DNA from: Thermoplasmata archaeon
GTDB taxonomy: Archaea > Thermoplasmatota > Thermoplasmata > Lutacidiplasmatales > UBA184
Assembly: GCA_030039525.1 (NCBI GenBank)
Contig: JASHVI010000087.1
Span: 1 to 9,118, forward strand
Length of the DNA: 9,118 bases
Direction of reading: 5' to 3'
The notes beneath the pieces were generated by a model. The model ran no database searches. It had not been told where the DNA came from and worked only from the letters and a program-made list of their open reading frames with translations. The stretch's first letter is position 1. Each line of letters opens with the position of its first letter. The translations under genes and the position numbers were made by a program. Positions 1 to 5,362 of the stretch are shown here, in pieces.

Positions 1-154
1 CGGCCGGGGCCGGAGCGAACGACCCGGAGGCCGCGATCGGGGAGAGCAGCATCAGGAGAGCGGTGAGCCCGAGCGCGAGCCCCAAGCGGGGAGACACGAT
101 CGACTTCGGCCGGGGCGGAGCGGCGGATTCGGTCGCCGAAGGAGCGGTCGGCAT
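1..154 (-). CDS. N-terminal fragment of a secreted protein (truncated by window edge)
   Basis: An ATG at 154 on the minus strand opens a frame that runs without a stop for 51 codons to the left edge. The product starts with a Pro/Ala/Ser-rich stretch, then a basic patch (R15, K17, R23), a hydrophobic core at about residues 24-42 (LGLALGLTALLMLLSPIAA) and a small-residue segment ASGSFAPAPA. This is a textbook signal peptide followed by a low-complexity linker. The start is supported by a TATA-like core 28 nt upstream, the spacing seen at other leaderless genes here. The layout resembles the N-terminus of the phosphoesterase beginning at 8048 (Ala/Pro-rich lead, arginines, hydrophobic core ending SPLSAAGAPA). 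It could therefore be another surface phosphoesterase, but that similarity is compositional and no catalytic motif lies inside the window. The mature function is unknown. Confidence 0.6.
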   Translation of the reverse strand, partial: MPTAPSATESAAPPRPKSIVSPRLGLALGLTALLMLLSPIAASGSFAPAPA

Positions 155-175
155 CGCGAAACGAGCCAACAACGG

Positions 176-189
176 TCTCATAATCTTTG
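176..189 (-). promoter_or_regulatory. Putative TATA-like promoter core for the left-edge secreted gene
   Basis: Read on the minus strand this is CAAAGATTATGAGA, the only AT-rich patch between the two minus-strand genes. Its centre lies about 28 nt from the ATG at 154, which places transcription start at or next to the start codon (leaderless). The rest of the 103-nt gap (155-257) shows no clear poly-T terminator for the upstream gene and no other structure I can support. Confidence 0.4.
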
Positions 190-257
190 GGCAGACGTCC
201 CGAACCGCAGGGGCCGGATGATTACTCGGCCTCGGCGACCGGGCCGCCCGCTGCGGT

Positions 258-2861
258 CTACCGGATCCGCTCGAGCGAGAACGAGCCGAGCGAGAGTCCC
301 TGCGGGGCGCTCCGGTACTCGACCCAGTCCCGCGTCTCCACGTCGCCCAGCCCGCGCACCGCCAGCTGGGGCTTCCCGCGCTCGTCCCGGAACTCGATGA
401 CGCCGTCGACGCGCGACCGGAGCGCGCCGGTGAGCGCCTCGGGGAGCAGGCTCGGGTCGATCGCATAGACCGCGAGGGCGGCGCGCGGCTTCAGGATCCC
501 GACGAAGTTCTGGAAGAAGACGGCGCCCTTCGCCGGCTCGAGGCCGGCGAAGAGATGGGCGAAGCCGAGGGCGCCGACCCGGAACCCGTTCGGGTGGTCC
601 GCCTCGGCGCGCCGCGCGGCGGCGACGAGCGAGGAGAGGAGCTTCGTGGGATCGGCGGCCGGCGCAGCCGTGCCGGCGGGCGTCCGGGCCTTCCCGTCCG
701 GGGGGGCCTCGACGACGTCGACCCAGTGGACCTGCCCCTTCGCCTGGCGCTCGGAGAACTCCGGGAGGACGGCGGCCATCGCCTGCGCGACCTCGGCGGC
801 CGGACGCCCGCCGGCGAGCATGACGACCGGTTCCCCGCGACGGAGTCCCTCGGCCAGGAACTGGTAGAGCAGGACCTCCTTCCCGCTGAACGGGGGGCCC
901 TCGAGCAGCACGTGGGAGCGGGACGGAAGACCTCCGAGCAGGAGGTCGTCCATCCGGGGGGATCCGATCGAGGCCCGGTCGGGGAGGCGACGGCGACCCC
1001 GGTCCGGCGTCGGCTCCGGGACCGGGGCGGCCGCGACCGGGGCCGCGACAGCGGCCGGCCGCAGGCCGGAGGTGGGGAGGGGGGTCGGTCCGGCCTTGCT
1101 CCGGGACTCGCGTTCCCGGCGGTCGAGGGCCGCCTCCCGCGCGGCGAGGGCCTGCTCCTTCACGAGGTCCTTCTGCTCGCGCTCGGTGAGCGCCAGCTCC
1201 CGGCGCTGGAGATCCCCGAGGCGACGGTCGGCGTCGGAACGTAGGCCGGTCGCGGCCTGCTCCCGCTCCTGGAGGGCCGTCCGAGCCTTCTCGAACTCCT
1301 GGCGGCGGGTCTCGGCGAGCCCCTTGGCATCCTGAGCCTCGGCCTCGCGGAGCCCGACGGCGGCGTTCCGCTTCGCGAGCTCCGCCTCCGCCTGGGCGTG
1401 GCGCTGCTCGCGCTCGGTGAGCCCCTGCGAGGACTTGGTGAGCTCCTCCGTGTTGAGGGCCACGGAGGCCCGGAGGTCGTCGAGCTCGATCTGGAGCTGG
1501 TTGAGCCGGGTCTCGCGGGCCTCCAGCTCCGCGAGCCGGCGGGCGCTGGCGGCCCGCTCCTCCTCGGAGGCCGCCGCCATCGTCTGCTGACTCCGGAACG
1601 CCGCCTCTTGGCGCAGCAGCTCCGCGCCGCGGCGCTCCTGCTCGAGCCGTCGGGCGTCGAGCCGGGCCTCGCTCTCCCGGACGACCTCCATGCGACGGGT
1701 CGCCTCGTCCTGCAGGTGGGAGAGCTCGACCTCCCGGGAGGCGACGGTCCCCTGCTGGGCGGCGACGGTCTGCTCCCGCTGCGAGAGCCCCGGGATCCGG
1801 GCCATGAGCTCGGCCTCGCGCCGGGCGAGGTCGGCCTCCTTGTCCTCGGCCGCCTTCCAGAGGTTCTGCGCGGTGGCCGCCTTCGCGGCCCACTCCGTCT
1901 GCTCCTTGGCGAGCGCCTCGGAGCGCTGCCGGATCTCGGCCTCCATCCGAACGAGGTCCTGGTTCGCCTCCCCGTGGGCCTCGAGGCGGCGCTTCACCGA
2001 GTCCTCGCCGTCCGCGAGGGCGGCCTCGCGCTCCGCGACCGCCGACTCCCTCAGGCGGAGGGAGTCCTCGAGCCGACGCATTTCGTCGGCCATCACGAAG
2101 AGCCGGGTCTGGCCGGAAGAGATCATCTCGCGCTCGTGCGCGCGGGTCCCCGAGGAGATGAGGTGCAGGAAGGACCCGGAGGTCTGGAAGAGGAGGGCGG
2201 AGAGGAGGAGCGCGACCGCGAGGGCGTTGATCAGGGCCGCGTGGGAGAGCCCCGGGACGAAGAGCACGAAGGCGAGGCCGAACGGGAGGAGCGCCGAGAG
2301 GAGGCTCGCGAGCTGGCGCTCCGACCGGGAGGTCCAGGTGAGGCTGAGCCCGGCCATCGCGAGCGCGATCCCACCGACCGCGAGCGGGAGCAGGCCGGGA
2401 ACGAGCGGCCAGGAGGCCGTCGGGCCGTATGCGAAGAGCCCGGCGAGGTAGAGGTACGCCGCGACCGCGTTCGCGACCACCGCGAGCACGGTCGTCCAGA
2501 AGTGCCACTCCCAGGGCCAGAGCTGGTACTCCTCCCACTTCACGAACAGCGCGAAGATCGAGAGGAAGAGCCCCGCCGCGACGATCGGGAAGAGGAAGTA
2601 GAGGTTCGAGAAGCTCCAGGAGCGGCCCGCGAGGCTCGGCGGGAAGAAGAGGACCAGGATGCCGTCGAGGGCGAGGGTGGCGCTGACCAGGACGGCGTAG
2701 TAGTGGGCCGACCGCCCGATCCGCAGCTGGAGGAGCGCGTCCTCCCGGGCGAGGTCGAGGTCCTCCGGAGAGGGCGAGGCGACGCGCGCCACGGTTCGGT
2801 GATGGAGCCCCGGCGCCGCGGGGGTCTTCGCGGCGACCGGGGGGGCCTGGCTGCCGACCAC
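258..2861 (-). CDS. Membrane-anchored coiled-coil protein with C-terminal KaiC/RAD55-like (RecA-fold) domain
   Basis: The gene encodes 867 residues from a GTG start at 2861; a weak AGGGGA lies just upstream. Order of parts: a Pro/Ala-rich cytoplasmic-like N-terminus (1-50); six hydrophobic helices at roughly 53-75, 86-108, 119-144, 150-175, 184-203 and 206-226; a long, charged coiled coil at about 240-590; a Pro/Ala linker (590-625); and a KaiC/RAD55-like domain (626-867). The last opens with MDDLLLGGLPSRSHVLLEG and continues with LLYQFLAEGLRRGEPVVML, typical of archaeal KaiC-like ATPases. The P-loop reads GPPFSGKE (655-662), with Glu where Ser/Thr normally coordinates Mg2+. The expected Walker B stretch (about 760-773, FRVGALGFAHLFAG) has no aspartate. 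I infer a membrane-tethered scaffold or signalling protein that may bind nucleotide weakly or not at all; its partner is unknown. It is probably transcribed alone from the promoter near 2900. Confidence 0.85.
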   Translation of the reverse strand: MVGSQAPPVAAKTPAAPGLHHRTVARVASPSPEDLDLAREDALLQLRIGRSAHYYAVLVSATLALDGILVLFFPPSLAGRSWSFSNLYFLFPIVAAGLFLSIFALFVKWEEYQLWPWEWHFWTTVLAVVANAVAAYLYLAGLFAYGPTASWPLVPGLLPLAVGGIALAMAGLSLTWTSRSERQLASLLSALLPFGLAFVLFVPGLSHAALINALAVALLLSALLFQTSGSFLHLISSGTRAHEREMISSGQTRLFVMADEMRRLEDSLRLRESAVAEREAALADGEDSVKRRLEAHGEANQDLVRMEAEIRQRSEALAKEQTEWAAKAATAQNLWKAAEDKEADLARREAELMARIPGLSQREQTVAAQQGTVASREVELSHLQDEATRRMEVVRESEARLDARRLEQERRGAELLRQEAAFRSQQTMAAASEEERAASARRLAELEARETRLNQLQIELDDLRASVALNTEELTKSSQGLTEREQRHAQAEAELAKRNAAVGLREAEAQDAKGLAETRRQEFEKARTALQEREQAATGLRSDADRRLGDLQRRELALTEREQKDLVKEQALAAREAALDRRERESRSKAGPTPLPTSGLRPAAVAAPVAAAPVPEPTPDRGRRRLPDRASIGSPRMDDLLLGGLPSRSHVLLEGPPFSGKEVLLYQFLAEGLRRGEPVVMLAGGRPAAEVAQAMAAVLPEFSERQAKGQVHWVDVVEAPPDGKARTPAGTAAPAADPTKLLSSLVAAARRAEADHPNGFRVGALGFAHLFAGLEPAKGAVFFQNFVGILKPRAALAVYAIDPSLLPEALTGALRSRVDGVIEFRDERGKPQLAVRGLGDVETRDWVEYRSAPQGLSLGSFSLERIR

Positions 2862-2899
2862 GAGGGTCCCCTGGCGTGAAAATCAGGGCGGGGAACCCT

Positions 2900-2907
2900 A
2901 CTTAAAT
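2900..2907 (-). promoter_or_regulatory. Putative TATA box for the coiled-coil/KaiC-like gene
   Basis: On the minus strand this reads ATTTAAGT, an archaeal-style TATA core in otherwise GC-rich DNA. Its centre is about 42 nt from the GTG at 2861, predicting a leader of about 16 nt, enough to hold the weak AGGGGA ribosome-binding sequence. The surrounding 180-nt gap (2862-3041) between two minus-strand genes otherwise contains only GC-rich sequence and the hairpin at 2909-2925. Confidence 0.5.
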
Positions 2908-2908
2908 C

Positions 2909-2925
2909 CGCCGCCGGGGGCGGCG
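2909..2925. repeat. GC-rich inverted repeat (6-bp stem, 5-nt loop) upstream of the TATA box
   Basis: CGCCGC (2909-2914) and GCGGCG (2920-2925) are perfect reverse complements flanking a 5-nt loop. The repeat sits immediately upstream, in the minus-strand sense, of the putative TATA box, where a BRE or a regulator site would lie. It could be an operator, part of the 3' end signal of the methyltransferase transcript, or chance in GC-rich DNA. No U-run follows it. Confidence 0.25.
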
Positions 2926-3041
2926 TGGTCTCCGCCCACGACACCGGCGTGCCGGGGGGTCGCAGGGCGACGGGGTCGGGCTCCCGGCCGCCCCGACGAG
3001 CAGCGACGGTGACCCGCCAGCTCACTCCCGGAGAGGCTCGG

Positions 3042-3959
3042 TCAGTCGGTAGGCCTCGACGCAGCCACGAGGTAGGCGGCCGCGTGCTCCCAACGGGCCG
3101 GGTCCCGGCCGAGGGTCTCCTCGAGCGCGAGCAGTCGATCCCAGGCCGCGGGATCTCGGGCCACGGCCTGGATTCGCTCGATCTCGCTCCCGAGGGCCGG
3201 GGCGACGGCGAGGCACTCCTGAGGGACCAGTCCGACGCGGGCCAACGCTTCCCCGAGCTCTGGGCGGGGGATTCGCACGAACTCGCTCCGGGTCGCGGCA
3301 CGCGCCGGGAGGCGGGCGAACCCCTCCGAGCCGATCCGGCCTTGGACCCATCGGGCCGGCCCACGGACCGCGCGAGCCACGGCTCCCGCGGGCAGACGGT
3401 GGAGGTACCGCGATCGCTCGCCCGGCCCCGCCACGGCCTCGAGGAGCAGGACCCCGGAGGGCGAGAGGAGCTCCGCCGCCGCGCTCAGCGTCGTGCGCCA
3501 GCCGCCACCCGAGAATCCGAGGACGTTCCCGAGCAGCGCGACACACCCGAATCGGGCCCCCCGCAGGGGAGGGCGCGCCGCATCGCCGCGCACCCGGTGG
3601 CGCACGATGAGGTTCGACCCCGGCGACCCCGGATCGGCGGCGGCGAGCAGGGCGACTTGGGACAGGTCCAACAGCACCTTCGCCGCCTCCGGCGGGCCCA
3701 CCTCATCCGAGAACCGGCCGGGACCGGAGCCGAGGTCGGCCGCCCACGGAGCCGTCCCGGGATGGCGCGCCAGGAACCGGGCCCGGAGCGCCCGGAAGAG
3801 CTCGCGCTGGGGCGTCCCCTCGTATCGGGCCCGCTCGCGGCCCACCCGATAGGCGTCGAGCCCGAGGAATCGAGCCCGGGCTTCCGGGGCCTTCCGGAGC
3901 GCCCCCTGGGCGCGGAGCCGCAGCCCCGGTTTCGTTTGTCGGGCGCCCTGGGTGCCCAC
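3042..3959 (-). CDS. Class I SAM-dependent methyltransferase
   Basis: 305 residues from a GTG start. The Rossmann-type methyltransferase core begins near residue 70 with motif I DLGSGPG (75-81), the S-adenosylmethionine-binding glycine loop. It continues with an acidic strand end in KVLLDLS (D98), likely the ribose-binding position, then DAARPPL (from D126) and FGCVALLGNVLGF (138-149), which fit motifs III/IV. LSPSGVLLLEAV (165-176) matches the strand after motif IV. The first 65 residues are basic and may form a helical cap. The substrate cannot be told; nothing indicates whether it methylates RNA, protein or a small molecule. The start is chosen because it lies about 35 nt from the TATA-like core shared with the divergent zinc-ribbon gene. 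The following minus-strand gene is 180 nt away with its own promoter-like element, so the two are probably separate transcripts. Confidence 0.85.
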   Translation of the reverse strand: MGTQGARQTKPGLRLRAQGALRKAPEARARFLGLDAYRVGRERARYEGTPQRELFRALRARFLARHPGTAPWAADLGSGPGRFSDEVGPPEAAKVLLDLSQVALLAAADPGSPGSNLIVRHRVRGDAARPPLRGARFGCVALLGNVLGFSGGGWRTTLSAAAELLSPSGVLLLEAVAGPGERSRYLHRLPAGAVARAVRGPARWVQGRIGSEGFARLPARAATRSEFVRIPRPELGEALARVGLVPQECLAVAPALGSEIERIQAVARDPAAWDRLLALEETLGRDPARWEHAAAYLVAASRPTD

Positions 3960-4024
3960 GGTAGCCTTCCCGCCACGGCCGAGAGGGGGTTTATATGCCT
4001 AGGCCGAATGCGAAGGTCGGTCCC
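3960..4024. promoter_or_regulatory. Divergent intergenic region with one shared TATA-like core
   Basis: This 65-nt region separates the methyltransferase (minus) from the zinc-ribbon gene (plus). The only AT-rich element is TTTATATG at 3990-3997, which reads CATATAAA on the other strand, so it resembles a TATA box in both directions. Its centre is about 31 nt from the plus-strand ATG (4025) and about 35 nt from the minus-strand GTG (3959). Transcription starting 25-27 nt away would give leaders of a few nucleotides on both sides. A G-rich run (3985-3989) lies beside it on the plus strand. The promoter role is inferred from position and sequence. Confidence 0.6.
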
Positions 4025-4168
4025 ATGCCCTACTACGAGTGCCCGAAATGCGGCGGGGGATACGTCATCGACGTGCCCCCCAGCGCCCGGCCGATCTGCG
4101 ACCGGGACGGTGCCCGTCTGAAGCGCACGAGCGACGCCTCCTACGAGCGGAACGCCCGCGAGGATTGA
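4025..4168 (+). CDS. Small zinc-ribbon-like protein (47 aa)
   Basis: ATG at 4025 to TGA at 4166-4168. The product starts MPYYECPKCGGGYVID, with a CPKC knuckle (C6, C9), and continues PPSARPICDRDGARL with C25. That is the fold pattern of small archaeal rubredoxin-like zinc ribbons. The fourth cysteine expected about three residues after C25 is absent; D26 or D28 could replace it, or metal binding may be weak or lost. The tail is short and charged. The start lies 31 nt from a clear TATA core, and codon usage and GC match the neighbours. The next gene begins 24 nt downstream on the same strand, so the two probably share a transcript. The function is unknown; such proteins can be nucleic-acid or protein adaptors. 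Confidence 0.75.
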   Translation: MPYYECPKCGGGYVIDVPPSARPICDRDGARLKRTSDASYERNARED

Positions 4169-4192
4169 TCCGGCGGGCGGGCCCGGGGGGCG

Positions 4193-4870
4193 ATGACCGC
4201 TCTCGGCCCGATGGTCTATCGCTCCGCGCACGCCGGCGCGGTGCTCATGGTCGTCGGGGTCCTCCAGTACCTCGTCGGGATGGCGGTGGCCCAGGTCCTG
4301 TACCCCTGGACGAAGTACAGCCTGACCCAGAACTACGTGAGCGACCTCGGCAGCCCCGGGACCACCGAGCACGCGCTGGTGTTCAACACCTCGATCCGGA
4401 TCCTCGGCCTCCTCGCGGTCCTCGCGGCCGCGCTAATCCGGAGCGCGTTCTTCCCGAAGACGACGGCGCGGCTCGGGCTGGTCGGGCTCGCCCTCGCGGG
4501 GATCGGTGCCTTCCTCGTCGGGACGTTCCCGGAGGACTCGCCGTACCTGGGCGGCAACATACACTCCCTCGTCTCGCTCTGGACCTTCCTGTTCTCGGGC
4601 TTCGCCCTCGTCTTCCTGGGCCTCGCCATGGTCCGCGACACCCGGTGGAAGGGGTTCCGGCTCTACACCTTCCTCTCGGGGATCGTGACGTGGGTGGCGA
4701 TGGGGCTCTTCGCCTCGGGGGACTACCTCGGCCTCGGTCCGGGCGGGATGGAGCGGGTGATCATCGCGCCGATCCTCCTCTGGGGGTTCCTCGGCGGCCT
4801 CCACCTGCTGCGGATCCCCCGCTTCCGGCCGCAGGGAATCCCGAGCTGGCCCTCGACCTCCTCGACGTGA
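4193..4870 (+). CDS. DUF998 family six-helix integral membrane protein
   Basis: 225 residues with six hydrophobic helices at about 12-34, 60-83, 92-111, 122-146, 156-175 and 188-206. Two signatures typical of DUF998 membrane proteins are present: NYVSDLGSP (47-55), in the loop after helix 1, and GTFPED (110-115), followed by H124 in GGNIHSLVS. The family is widespread in archaea and bacteria and has no firmly assigned reaction. The ATG at 4193 is chosen over the in-frame ATG at 4211 because a G-rich run (GGGGGG) lies just ahead of it. It follows the zinc-ribbon gene by 24 nt, consistent with an operon. Its last 110 bp overlap the 3' end of the convergent Nudix gene, and the C-terminus there is a short Pro/Ser/Thr-rich cytoplasmic-type tail. 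Confidence 0.85.
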   Translation: MTALGPMVYRSAHAGAVLMVVGVLQYLVGMAVAQVLYPWTKYSLTQNYVSDLGSPGTTEHALVFNTSIRILGLLAVLAAALIRSAFFPKTTARLGLVGLALAGIGAFLVGTFPEDSPYLGGNIHSLVSLWTFLFSGFALVFLGLAMVRDTRWKGFRLYTFLSGIVTWVAMGLFASGDYLGLGPGGMERVIIAPILLWGFLGGLHLLRIPRFRPQGIPSWPSTSST

Positions 4871-5297
4871 CGGGCGCGCGGCGCCGGAGGGCGTCGGCGA
4901 GTATCCGGTCGTGGTCGAAGGCGAGCCGACCCTTCCGAGCGAGCGGGACCCAGGCCGCCTCGCGGGCGTCGTCCCCTCCGCGGGGCGGGCCGGCCCGGCC
5001 GACCATCCGGAACGCGACGGTGATCGTGGAGCCCCTCGGGTCGCGGCCGGGCTCGGAGTAGACCCCGACGAGCCGGCGGGGCCGGGCGGAGAGCCCCGTC
5101 TCCTCCGCGAGCTCCCGCGCGACCGCACGCTCGACGCTCTCCCCCGGCTCGACGAACCCTCCGGGGAGCGCCCAGCGGCCCCGGAACGGCGGGAACCGCC
5201 GGCGGACGAGGAGGACCCTTCGACGGTCGATCCAGACGGCGTCGACGGTGATCCGCGGCGCGGCCGCCTTCCGGCCTCGCCGACCTCGCGCTCCCAC
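4761..5297 (-). CDS. Nudix hydrolase with an extended C-terminal tail
   Basis: 178 residues from a GTG at 5297. A complete Nudix box is visible: G47-x5-E53-x7-R61-E62-L63-x-E65-E66-x-G68-L69, preceded by GRWALPGG (40-47). These residues form the Mg2+-binding loop-helix-loop that cleaves nucleoside diphosphates linked to another group X. The WALPGGFVEPGES context is common in ADP-ribose or 8-oxo-nucleotide pyrophosphatases, but the substrate cannot be fixed. The Nudix fold ends near residue 140. The remaining 38 residues are Gly/Ser/Arg-rich and are mostly encoded antisense to the DUF998 gene, so they look like readthrough into a neighbour rather than a domain. No better start is apparent: the GTG gives only about 14 residues before the first beta strand. 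It is divergent from the GHMP kinase, with a possible shared promoter. Confidence 0.85.
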   Translation of the reverse strand: MGARGRRGRKAAAPRITVDAVWIDRRRVLLVRRRFPPFRGRWALPGGFVEPGESVERAVARELAEETGLSARPRRLVGVYSEPGRDPRGSTITVAFRMVGRAGPPRGGDDAREAAWVPLARKGRLAFDHDRILADALRRRAPVTSRRSRASSGFPAAGSGGSAAGGGRRGTPRGGSAR

Positions 5298-5362
5298 GGG
5301 GCCCTCCGTCCCTAGTGAGCCCCCGGAGCGCTTATGGCTCGTTTCCCGTAGCGGCTCCCCGG
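5298..5362. promoter_or_regulatory. Divergent intergenic region with one shared TATA-like core
   Basis: This 65-nt gap lies between the Nudix gene (minus) and the GHMP kinase (plus). The AT-rich element is CTTATGG at 5331-5337 (CCATAAG on the other strand), a weaker TATA than that at 3990. It is about 29 nt from the plus ATG (5363) and about 37 nt from the minus GTG (5297), consistent with short-leader or leaderless transcripts in both directions. The strength of this element is uncertain, since only five consecutive positions (TTATG) are TATA-like. Confidence 0.45.

Noticed and set aside
178..2538. Very long minus-strand open frame overlapping the coiled-coil gene
   Set aside because: Its product is an Arg/Gly/Pro/Ala-rich low-complexity string with no recognisable domain. 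The overlapping frame gives clear membrane helices, coiled coil and a KaiC-like domain. Long spurious frames are expected in DNA this GC-rich.
1398..2879. 493-codon plus-strand open frame opposite the coiled-coil gene
   Set aside because: Its Leu/Glu/Gly/Arg-rich repetitive product mirrors the antisense of the coiled-coil codons, and no promoter or ribosome-binding site is convincing. Treated as a shadow.
2909..2925. The GC hairpin as a transcription terminator
   Set aside because: No T-run follows on either strand, and archaeal termination generally relies on poly-T. I list it only as an inverted repeat.
3608..3630. tRNA-like T-loop sequence (GAGGTTCGACCCC)
   Set aside because: No matching acceptor, D or anticodon stems around it; it lies inside the methyltransferase coding frame.
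2925..4121. 398-codon plus-strand frame opposite the methyltransferase
   Set aside because: Low-complexity product without motifs; the minus frame has a clear DLGSGPG SAM-binding motif. It would also run through the divergent promoter and into the zinc-ribbon gene in another frame.
5315..5362. Upstream in-frame GTG start for the GHMP kinase, adding 16 residues
   Set aside because: The TATA-like core at 5331-5337 lies inside this extension, and the added residues precede the usual first strand of the family. The ATG at 5363 fits better.
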